A program made the position numbers and the translations under genes. DNA of 64,000 bases from Diphasiastrum complanatum. Its lineage: Eukaryota > Streptophyta > Lycopodiopsida > Lycopodiales > Lycopodiaceae. The stretch covers positions 18,178,149-18,242,148 of the forward strand of contig CM055106.1 of the NCBI GenBank assembly GCA_029204225.1, written 5' to 3'. Position 1 is the stretch's first letter, and the number at the start of each line of letters is the position of its first letter. Positions 56,139 to 64,000 of the stretch are shown one piece after another. Below the pieces are notes generated by a model. It was not told the DNA's origin and made no database searches. It saw only the letters and a program-made list of their open reading frames with translations.

Positions 56139-56525
56139 TTTTACCCGTTGAATGTAATCTCGAACCATTTTTCGCTTTCCCATTTTAATTTTACTTAAAA
56201 GTAGGAAAGAGTCTTCCATAAACTTCCGAGGTTTGAACCGTGTGATAATGGCTCGTTTAACAGTCTCCCAATCTGTACGCTCAGTTTCATCTTGATTATA
56301 GTACCAATCTTGTGATGCGTTTATTAAGGCCATAGGAAAAAGCTTAAGTTTATACTGGAGAAAAACTTCACCATAGACTTCACAAGATTCAAAATAGATC
56401 TGAAGAAATCTAACTAAATTTGTTAGTCCATTGTATTTGGGTAGATCCAAATGGGGTGCTTTTCTTACAATGATTGGATTGACTTCCTAAGGAGCACGTC
56501 CAAGAGCACCTCCAGGAGCAGCCAT
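56139..56525 (-). pseudogene. Gypsy H gag remnant
   Basis: The start is the ATG at 56,525 (MAAPGGALGRAP), followed at once by a TAG. The readable frame then runs LDLPKYNG, YKLKLFPMAL, SQDWYYNQDE, FKPRKFMEDSF, DYIQRVK, which is typical of the Retrotrans_gag domain. It is cut at 56,138 by the 3' LTR of Copia F. The rest of gag and the zinc knuckle, expected between here and the protease at 53,340, are not seen. Confidence 0.85.
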
Positions 56526-57736
56526 CTTTACAGATTAAATCAAACAGACAATGAGATTGGATCTAGATTTTCAATCAAAACTATCTTAGATCAGATCTGC
56601 TAGATCTCTTCTACTTGACAAGAATCAGATTCCTATATCGTGAAAAAGATTTCGAAAATCAACCAATCGATACTTCTCAAAAAAGAAAATTTTCTCAGAA
56701 TCAAAATCAAACTATCAGATTTGACCCAAGATTTGACAAGGACTTGATCTGGAAAATCAGAACCTAAAAATAGAACTGGCGAAGGTTCTCTAGGCGAAGA
56801 TTCACTCGGTGAAGGTTCAACAATGTTATTTTTGAAAAAAAAAAAACTCTCTAATCAGACTTTTCTAACAAATTCTATGGAATTAACCTTCACCGAACTC
56901 TCGGACTTAGAATCTAACACAGATAAAGCTAGAGTAGAACTGGCGAAGATTTCTGGCACACAAAAACACAGTAGTTTGGCGAGGATAAAAATAAAGATTT
57001 TCTATGATCTGGATAAAATGAATGTTCGTCGAACTCAAAAATAATAAATTACTTTAAATAGAATAATCTGGAAACTCGACGAAGATTCTGACAAAGAATC
57101 ACGAGTAATATTGATATTTTTGCAAAAAAGAGACTTTTTTTTGACAAGAATATGACAATATAACAACTGATCCTCTGTGAAACCTTCTATTTCTGATATA
57201 ATTATTTGTCGACCTGGCAGTAGATAGATCTGAATCACATCTATGCACAATGAATCGAGCGAAGGTTCTTTTTTTGTATTTTTAAGGTTTTGGTAATTTT
57301 TTGGTGTTTTTTTTATGGTTTTTGTAATGTTTCTGGAAATCTGCTGGGAAGGATTGTTCGCCCTTCAGATTGAAGGTTCTGTGATCAAAATCAAAGGTGT
57401 CTACAACTCAGCGAACATTTCTTGAAAGAGGGCAAAAAGTTATCAGCTATGATGACGATTTTTGTCTCCTTTTGACCAAAATTTGACAAATTTGACCGAT
57501 TTTTGTTGTTTTTTCTGATATCTCAGATCCAAATGGATCTTAAGTTTGGTGATCTGAATAGCTTTCCCTGTTCCACAATCAGATTAGATTTCAAACAAGC
57601 AAATCCACTCAAATTAAACAAAATAACTCCCAAACTAACCCTAAATGCAGATTTAACACTATTCATGCCACGACAAAATGCCTAATGCAAGCTAACCATC
57701 CAACAAACATGCTGCAAACTGAAAAATTGGCGTAGC
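56526..57736 (-). other. Gypsy H leader with repeated gcgaagrttc words
   Basis: This untranslated leader of about 1.2 kb has no convincing gene. The words gcgaaggttc, gcgaagattc, gtgaaggttc or their complements recur at least eight times (near 56,778, 56,793, 56,808, 56,888, 56,940, 57,077, 57,258 and 57,365), often with cgaac relatives. Long T runs occur near 57,130 and 57,310. Confidence 0.6.
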
Positions 57737-57754
57737 TCCTCGGCAACGGCGTCA
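57737..57754 (-). other. Gypsy H primer binding site (tRNA-Asp type)
   Basis: The minus strand reads TGACGCCGTTGCCGAGGA, close to the TGGCGCCGTTGCCGGGGA primer site known from plant Athila/Tat-type Gypsy elements and complementary to Asp tRNA. Four bases (attt) separate it from the LTR end, the usual spacing for that group. The two G-to-A differences fit decay. Confidence 0.85.
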
Positions 57755-57758
57755 AAAT

Positions 57759-58461
57759 TGTAGTGGATTTCTTTCCTTGCCTAGCCTCAACCCAAGATCT
57801 AATCAATCTAGCATCGAGGAGATAAAGTTAGTTGTCATGCATAGATTCGTTCCCATGAGAGCGATAGCATAGTTTAGATTTTAGCATGAATGGAAGATTC
57901 ACATCTACTACCATCCACTAACCCTAAGCATTAATACTAGATCCACAATGAAGATAGCTTACTCTTTGTCTCTCTCCCTTTCTTTCTCATAAAAAGTATA
58001 AAAACATGCAATCCCAATAACAATCAGATCCAACAATTAGCAAAACACAATAAAAGCATGAGAGATGGAAAAAAAGTGATAGAGAACAAGGACATTCATA
58101 AATCCATTTAACAAGAAAACCAATTTGCTTTATTGAAATGAAGATATGTAAATGTGTAGCAAACTCGAGTTGGTCTCTTTTTATAGTAGAGAAGATGACC
58201 TTGGCCTCTGAATCCTATTGGTCCATTTCTGCCTCCCTAACTATTCAAATATAAAAAAGAGTGGAAACCATCCAAATTGGAGGGAAATCCAACTTTATTC
58301 ACTAACTTGACAAAGTCCCGCAAAAAGGCCTAAAGTTTTTTTATTAACTTTCTAATTAATCAAATAACTATGTGATCATCGGGTTGGACTTACACACGCC
58401 AAATCCCTCTCACTTATTAATTAGGAATAGGGTTGCCTTGGGATCCGCAAACCCTCGAACA
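57759..58461 (-). repeat. Gypsy H 5' LTR (candidate, 703 bp)
   Basis: The inner edge at 57,759 (tgtagtgg on plus) is fixed by the primer site. The outer edge is set tentatively at ctcgaaca (58,461), just before Copia fragment I. A clear TATA box on the minus strand (TATAAAAAG, 58,177-58,185) suits the LTR promoter. No 3' LTR was found near 49 kb, where the element should end. Confidence 0.65.
58177..58185 (-). promoter_or_regulatory. TATA box in Gypsy H LTR
   Basis: TATAAAAAG on the minus strand, preceded by tactac-like bases and followed by agaccaactcgag. It lies about 420 bp upstream of the LTR inner edge, a suitable place for LTR-driven transcription toward gag. Confidence 0.5.
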
Positions 58462-58496
58462 CCAATGATGAGGATCTAGGTGGTGGTGACTTTCTT

Positions 58497-59333
58497 TTGA
58501 TGTGTCCTTCAAGTCTAAAATCAAGTGAAGGTGACAAAAATTCATGGTGGATTGATAGTGGAGCTAGTTCACACATGACTAGTCACAAGGAGTTCTTTAC
58601 TTCTTTGGTCACTTATGATGGAGCCAAGAAAGCAATTCACATGGCCAATGATGGTGAATGTGTGATTGAAGGTATTGGTTCAATTCCTATTTGTCTCTCT
58701 ACTATTAGTAAAGCAAGACTTGATGGTGTTCTTTACATTCCTTCACTTTCAAATAATTTGTTAAGTGTTGGTCAAATGATAGAGAAAGGATACATGGTAA
58801 AGTTTGGTGGTGATGCTTGTTTCATTTTAAAGGAAGAAATCTTGGTTGCTAGGGGCAATAGACAAGGTAGACTTTTCAAGCTTGATGCTTTTGTTATAGC
58901 TAACAAAAAGGATGGAATGGAAAAGGAGATTGGTCTCAACTTTCCAAGGTTCCCTTTTAACATCAATAAGATTGGTGGATCTTATGCAAAGTCTAGAAAA
59001 CTTCCTTATGCTAGATCTAGGTCAAGATCTAATATGCTTCTTGGAGATGTTCATCTTTGTGCTGACTTGACTAGTCTTGAGAATAATGATGGTGTTTCAA
59101 TGGTTCTTCATGGCAAGTGCAAGCATGCAAAAGGTACGGAAAGAGCTAACTTCATCAATGGAGGTGAAGGTTCTTCCTTGGAAAAGATTGTTGCTAATGA
59201 TTTCTTTGATCATATGGAAAAAGATGTTGCTAGGTGCATTCATGAAGGAGATTGTTCTTCTACATTCTTTTGTGAAATGCCAATGCAGCTTAGCTTCAAG
59301 GTTTTCTACTATTATGGATTTTCTAGGGTATGA
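58497..59333 (+). pseudogene. Copia fragment I: protease and integrase scraps
   Basis: An open frame of 278 codons. It contains the protease (WWIDSGASSHM, residues about 18-28), the following VLYIPSLSNNLLSVGQM, and a shortened pre-integrase region (RKLPYARSRSRSN, then LLGDVHL). The WHKRLGH zinc region and most of integrase are deleted, but the frame is kept. The last 80 or so residues (HGKCKHAKGTERANF to YYGFSRV) are unfamiliar. No gag, RT or LTR is recognised. As in Copia B, successive deletions have left a long open frame. Confidence 0.75.
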
Positions 59334-59669
59334 TCTGGTTATAAACACTTTTGTAAAACTATGTTCATGTCTAGGACTCCTACATTGACAAATAAATGTC
59401 ATCTAGGATTTAGGGTACCTTACCTAATCATGGAGGTAGAAATTATATATCCAAGTGATCTAGTTTCCACAAAGCTCATACCTTGTTTGAAAATGTATAT
59501 CCATGATCCAACTACGCTACAAGAAACACCAACACATGGTATCTAAACACAAACGAACAAATGACAAGAGTCCAATTCAAATCCGAAATTGTCCTTGAAA
59601 TGTGGCCTAATGATGGCTCCTTCATTACCTCCAAGTTCTTTTGTTAATGTTTTCGTTCTTCAATTCAAC

Positions 59670-59724
<55 letters not shown>

Positions 59725-60228
59725 GTAATTTGGAGGGAAAAAAATAGAAATAGAGGAGTGAGTCCCCTCAAGAATACACGCATTCAAGGCTTTCAAATCG
59801 TTAATTGAGTAATAGTATCTGAGAGGGAATTGAGTGCAACTTCAGTGATTTACTCTGCTACAAACTTCAAACCGAAAGGAAATTTAAACATATTATAATA
59901 TTGGATTGTAACAAGATAGTGACATTTTGAAGGTTGCACAAAAGGGCAGATAAAAACCTGAGTGACTTGAGACCTATTATTTTCACCTCAAAACTATCCT
60001 TTTTTTATGAGAAAATGATCCCAGATGCACTAGGGAAAACATCTTTGCTTTAATCCTTTTGTTGTATTAGATTACCAAAAAGAATGGACTAGCCGAGACA
60101 GGAGAGCAGATTTGTATTTTTATTGCTGCCATGGATATTTCAAAAATGCTCTACATAGCCAAAGAGGCAGAGAATCAATGCAATAGAATAATTAAATTTC
60201 TTCTTTTCTCACGGACATTGCAAACTCC
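59334..60228. other. Intergenic stretch with CT microsatellite
   Basis: Apart from the microsatellite at 59,672-59,721 no gene or element is recognised. It is the region downstream of the SAL1-like gene and should hold its 3' untranslated end next to 60,228. Confidence 0.5.
59672..59721. repeat. (CT)25 microsatellite
   Basis: An unbroken run of about 25 CT units between caacac and gtggtaatt. Confidence 0.95.
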
Positions 60229-63200
60229 TTACAAGTGAACTCGCTCACCATGATGGTGCTCTTTCTGAAGTGCTGCTTGCACTGCAGCGAGAAGTGCAGG
60301 CATCAGTTGTGGATTGGTAGAAATAATGCCACTAGCTATATCAAGGTATCTTCCTTTTGAAAAATCCAGTGGATTTCCAGCCGCATCCAATACCAAGCCA
60401 CCAGCTTCTGCCACATGCAATTGAACTGTCAATAAGAGCTTTCTAAGGATTACCAGGGTAGTAGGCAAACGCAATGCACAGAATCTAAGAAGAGTGACAA
60501 AGCAATCTCAATTATGCCTTCGAGATACATATTTGAAATAAAAAACAAAGAGCAAGACATGCCTTGTTAAAGCACTTGCCTATCGCAATCACTTCATGTC
60601 CTATGCCTTGGCCGCTCTGCTCAATTTGGACTTCATAATTCTCAAGACAATTTGTCGACAGCAAGGGAAGCATCATCTGGTTTTTATACTCTATTGGCAG
60701 TCAAATAGCCGCCTCTCATCCTCTCATGAATTTGAGCTGAGGAAAACTTGCTAAGATTTTAAAATTTTGTTATTGGTGAATCAAACTGTAGGTCTCTGAA
60801 GTTGCACAACTATCTTCCGAGCCAATTGGCTAGAACTTCTTAGATTTAGGACTATCTGGAATAAAAGAAACGAATGTAGTCACGGAATCATGCACAAGCG
60901 AGGAACAAGACGAGATTTCTCTTGCACCCTCCTAAAAGAATGTCTGAACGGAATTGAGATTAGCTCCCTCTTCCCAGAGTGCAATCCGGAATTCTGAATG
61001 TTATTAGGACTAGCAAATAAATTGTGAATCTATATCTAAAGAAACGTATTATCCTCCTTTCCTACTAACAACGATGATCTTCTGAGAAGATGAAAATCAG
61101 TGCTCTGTATCAGGCCGCAGTAACTGAACTCGATCAAAGTAAAGTTGTGCCCAGTCACATGAAAATGAAATCTGAGCGGGTTTAGGACTGACAATCTATC
61201 TTTCAACCTGACATATCTGCTGTTTGATCCTATTAGAGTTCAATGTTCATGCCTTCCGATGAGTAGATCTAATTTCCTACACCAGTAGCGTTGGTGCTCT
61301 AATTTCAAGATGCCTAGGTGCGTTTTGATATCCTTTCCTTTGCTTGCTATTTTCCAGCTGAGGGATACAAATTTTTTACGTTGACTTTCATCTCTTTCAT
61401 GAAGAGACGAATGATATACATGTTTATGACTTTTGCTTTCTTTCACATGGAAGGATTCATTTTTATCTCAAAATGAGATTCATCTTGGAACAAGATTCAT
61501 TCAAGATAATTCAGCTGCTGGTTTCAGCATCGTATGCGTCTTTTAACGTTTATTGTATCTTCACACTGTTCTATACAGGAACAGCTAGCATATTTTAATG
61601 GTCCAAAACAAAGGATAATATCGTACGTTATTGCAGTCAACGGAATTGACACAAATTATAAACATAAGCTTCCGTTTCAAATTTTGGTGCCGACCTGGCA
61701 GGAATAGTACCTCAGCACTTCCTCCTTGCTATGGTTGTCACACATAGTTGCATCGAACCGCGGGTTCGAACCATCAAACCGTTAGGAACCGGTTCAAACC
61801 AGTTTTGGGCCCCCCAAGAAAAAAACAAACGGTTCGAACTGTTTCCCGATTCAAACCCAGCTAGCCGGTTCGAATCGGGACGAATCAGCCGATTCGAGTT
61901 GGTGTGTAACCGTGATGCAGAAGCAAGATAACATCGAACATAAGTATTATGAACAGCATTCCATAAGGCCTTCACTGAAGCATGGTGTTAGTTACCTCCT
62001 GAGAGGCAATCAGATTCATATCTAAAAAATAATAGGCTTGATCTCTTACAAGCCTTGATCATATCATAAATCGACCCTGACTGTGTGACCAACAAAAGGT
62101 TCAAGAACAGCGAAGTTAGCCATGACTTAAGTGACAAAAAACTCATCTCGCTCGACAAAACATTTTGGATATTCTTAGCATGCAAATCTAATCAGCTGGT
62201 GATATGAAATACCTTTTATGATGATACAGCCAGCTGCATGATCCCATATCTTCTCACGATATCCCGGATGTGGAAAGCGCAGGTAAATAGCTGCATCACC
62301 TCTTGCCATTGCACCATATTTTGCCTGGCTGTCTATTCTTAAGGGTGGAGAGACCACTCCCAGAATCTGGCATGTAGTAGATAGCAACCTCATTACAGAC
62401 TACAGTCAGCTTTCTATCTCAACACTGTTAGATCAAATTGCTAGTCACTGTAAAGTTGGACAGATACACTCAATATTCCCAGCATAATGTTAGCAGAGCA
62501 GTAGATTTTTTTGAGTTATAAAAACGATTTGAAGGCCAATAGTCTACGCTTTCAAGCTTACTTTTGCAATTTCAGCGGTGACATTTTGCATGGAGTGTGC
62601 TGATTCATAAGACTCACAGAAGTTAGCCAGTGAGGGATCCTCCAAATTTCTTACAGAGATCTGAAAAAAGCGATTATTGTTTTTAATCTTGTATTTCCAT
62701 ATGCACCTGAGTCAAATTGAACTCAGACCTCAAGGAAAGGAGATGTCAACTAGCACGCTACTTTTTCTGGACAACAAATTGCTACATGCGAAATAGCAAT
62801 GAAAAGGTAAGCACGAAAATAACAATTGCATCTTAACACCTACCCACCAAATAATGGGGATATAAGAAGATGTGATTACTCCATGTTCAGACCAAAAGGC
62901 CATTCTGGAGTATTTCATTTGCAGACCAACATCCAGTCTGGACTATTATCCCTTGATTCATCAACACCGAAAAAACCATCTGCATAAAGCAAACCTATTT
63001 TACAACAGCTTCTCTATCTTCAGAGGAAAGTAACAGAACTTTGCACCTTTTGGGGCTGAATAGAACCGTCTATTGATTTCACTGTTGTTCCTGCTCCTTT
63101 TCTTGCCGCAAATAGGCAGCCAATAGAAGATTCTGTTGGTGAAACAAGGGCTTCTGGACCTATTAAATTTGTTGGCAGGTTCGGGCATCCCAAAACGCCA

Positions 63201-63263
63201 ACCACAACTTCTCCCTGATCCAAAAGCCCTAAAGCCACAGCATACTGATCACCACGGACAAAT
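60229..63263 (-). CDS. SAL1/HAL2-like 3'(2'),5'-bisphosphate nucleotidase, 3' exons
   Basis: Four exons spliced at GT/AG with consistent phases: 63,263-63,047, 62,660-62,562, 62,366-62,213 and 60,407-60,229 (stop TAA). The donor of the first is the least certain. They encode about 215 C-terminal residues of the IMPase/HAL2 superfamily: RGDQYAVALGLL, GVLGCPNLP, IGCLFAARKGAG, PPLRIDSQAKYGAMARGD, the metal-binding motif IWDHAAG, EAGGLVLDAAGNPLDFSKGR. SAL1 of Arabidopsis is about 350 residues, so the N-terminal 140, with the Glu and DPIDGT metal-binding motifs, lie beyond the window. The family dephosphorylates PAP to AMP, or inositol phosphates. The frame is intact. Which SAL1-family paralogue this is cannot be said. 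Confidence 0.9.
60408..62212 (-). other. Large intron of the SAL1-like gene
   Basis: The donor is at 62,212 (aaag then gtattt) and the acceptor at 60,408 (gtggcag then aagctgg). The join restores the expected Lys-Glu-Ala-Gly-Gly with phase 1. At about 1.8 kb it is much larger than the other introns here, and it contains the ggttcgaa cluster at 61,735-61,920. No other gene is seen within it. Confidence 0.75.
61735..61920. repeat. ggttcgaa-rich insert in the SAL1-like intron
   Basis: Within about 180 bp the words gcgggttcgaac, gaaccggttc, acggttcgaac, ccggttcgaatcggg and gattcgag occur in succession in both orientations. The GC content is higher than that of the neighbours. ggttcgaa resembles the B-box of tRNA promoters and tRNA-derived SINEs, but no A-box or tRNA fold was found. 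A decayed MITE or SINE is possible. Confidence 0.5.
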
Positions 63264-64000
63264 CTGACAAGCATTTTACAAAATTTTCTCAGTTGTACTG
63301 CATCTTAGGAAGGATATCTACAAGAAACTCCAATTAGACATGATAAATCATATCTAGGACACAATTCCAATATTAAAAATGATCTCTCGAACAGCTGTCT
63401 GAGAGAAAGAAACAAATTTGCCAGGATTTTCATGAGGCATAATTGATATTATCTTTTTGGATCCTATTCACAGAGCACTTGCAACTTTGTTCTTAGCATC
63501 CTTAGATATTCAATCTACAAAACCATATATTGGATAAAAACGGACTATCTAGCCTTACAACGAACGTATTAGAAGCTCAGATAAAGTCCAACCTCGGAGT
63601 CAACTCTAGTACAGAAGAACTTCAGATGATCAGAATGGAAAATCAAATTGAATTGGAACAATAGAGATCACATGAATTGACACAGATGTAACGCATGACA
63701 ATAGTAGAAACAATAGCATGACTAAGAGTATTAAAGACTGTCTGACAATCAGAAGGATGTGGAGGAACAGAAGTTCAAAATGAAGGAGAGGTGAAGAAGA
63801 CGTCAAGGTCAAAGGAGGAGGCAAAAACAAAAGACGAAAGAGCGGATGGAATAGAGATGGTAATGCCACTAGGGCGAGATATAGCGGAACGAGAAAAACG
63901 AGAAAAATTAGACGTCTTGAGATACTTAGCTGTAGCGTAGTAGCAAGTGAAACATAAGAAAGCATAGCGAGGCAAATCATCATAGCATAAGGGACCTCAC
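63264..64000. other. Upstream intron and unresolved edge
   Basis: This should be intron of the SAL1-like gene, since the DPIDGT-coding exon was not found on the minus strand. A charged plus-strand frame at about 63,750-63,936 (with PLGRDIAERERREKLD) is readable but unrecognised. Confidence 0.4.

Noticed and set aside
61735-61920. tRNA gene or intact SINE in the intron
   Set aside because: There are B-box-like ggttcgaa words but no A-box at the right distance, no cloverleaf and no oligo-T end.
63630-63983. Minus-strand Leu/Pro-rich 117-codon frame as a membrane protein or SAL1 exon
   Set aside because: Low-complexity reading opposite a charged plus-strand frame; no SAL1 motif (DPIDGT or the N-terminal part) is present.

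Overview
The window looks like repeat-rich, AT-rich nuclear DNA of a land plant. The evidence is: many Ty1/Copia LTR retrotransposons primed from initiator-Met tRNA (primer site TGGTATCAGAGC), Ty3/Gypsy pieces with a tRNA-Asp-like primer site, and one multi-exon host gene of the SAL1/HAL2 family at the right edge. I cannot name the species. No rRNA or tRNA gene and no bacterial-type operon was seen. The only ordinary host gene recognised is the 3' part of the SAL1-like gene (60,229-63,263, minus strand); almost everything else is transposon at different stages of decay.

Layout. 0-4.4 kb: unassigned DNA with a primer site, an array of a short word at about 70-bp spacing and a cluster of TTCGCGAA palindromes. 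4.4-8.2 kb: two decayed plus-strand Copia pieces separated by a long palindrome of about 755 bp. 8.4-10.3 kb: decayed plus-strand P/T/Q-rich and coiled-coil coding remnants. 12.7-14.6 kb: minus-strand Gypsy pol remnant joined directly to Copia A (14.6-18.5 kb, minus). 19.4-22.7 kb: Copia D (minus). 23.4-23.7 kb: 35-bp minisatellite. 23.9-25.5 kb: Copia fragment E (minus). 26.6-27.0 kb: rearranged LTR. 27.05-31.1 kb: inverted repeat with arms of about 1 kb; a solo LTR sits in its left arm and a small foldback element in its spacer. 31.36-41.94 kb: Copia B (minus), a deletion derivative whose 5' LTR carries the nearly intact Copia C (35,739-41,726, plus). 43.8-49.0 kb: Copia G (minus). 49.0-58.5 kb: Gypsy H (minus), broken by Copia F (plus). 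58.5-59.3 kb: Copia fragment I. 60.2-63.3 kb: SAL1-like gene.

The transposition history can be read directly. C lies inside the LTR of B with target duplication GAAAT. B itself is flanked by AAGCA. By-eye LTR divergence agrees with the order: about 4/691 for C and about 19/818 for B. A solo LTR flanked by ATTAG interrupts an older inverted repeat. A, B and G share gag, primer site and LTR start and form one family; C, E and F form a second; J, K and D belong to other Copia lineages.

The least conventional signals are: a coiled-coil remnant antisense to Gypsy pol, found at two loci; two foldback elements sharing one hairpin core; the 10-bp palindrome CACACGTGTG recurring in LTRs and leaders of several families; Copia B, which keeps both LTRs and a long open reading frame but has lost reverse transcriptase; and a 1-kb-arm inverted repeat with protein-like content in its arms. 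All reading was by eye; no database search was possible.
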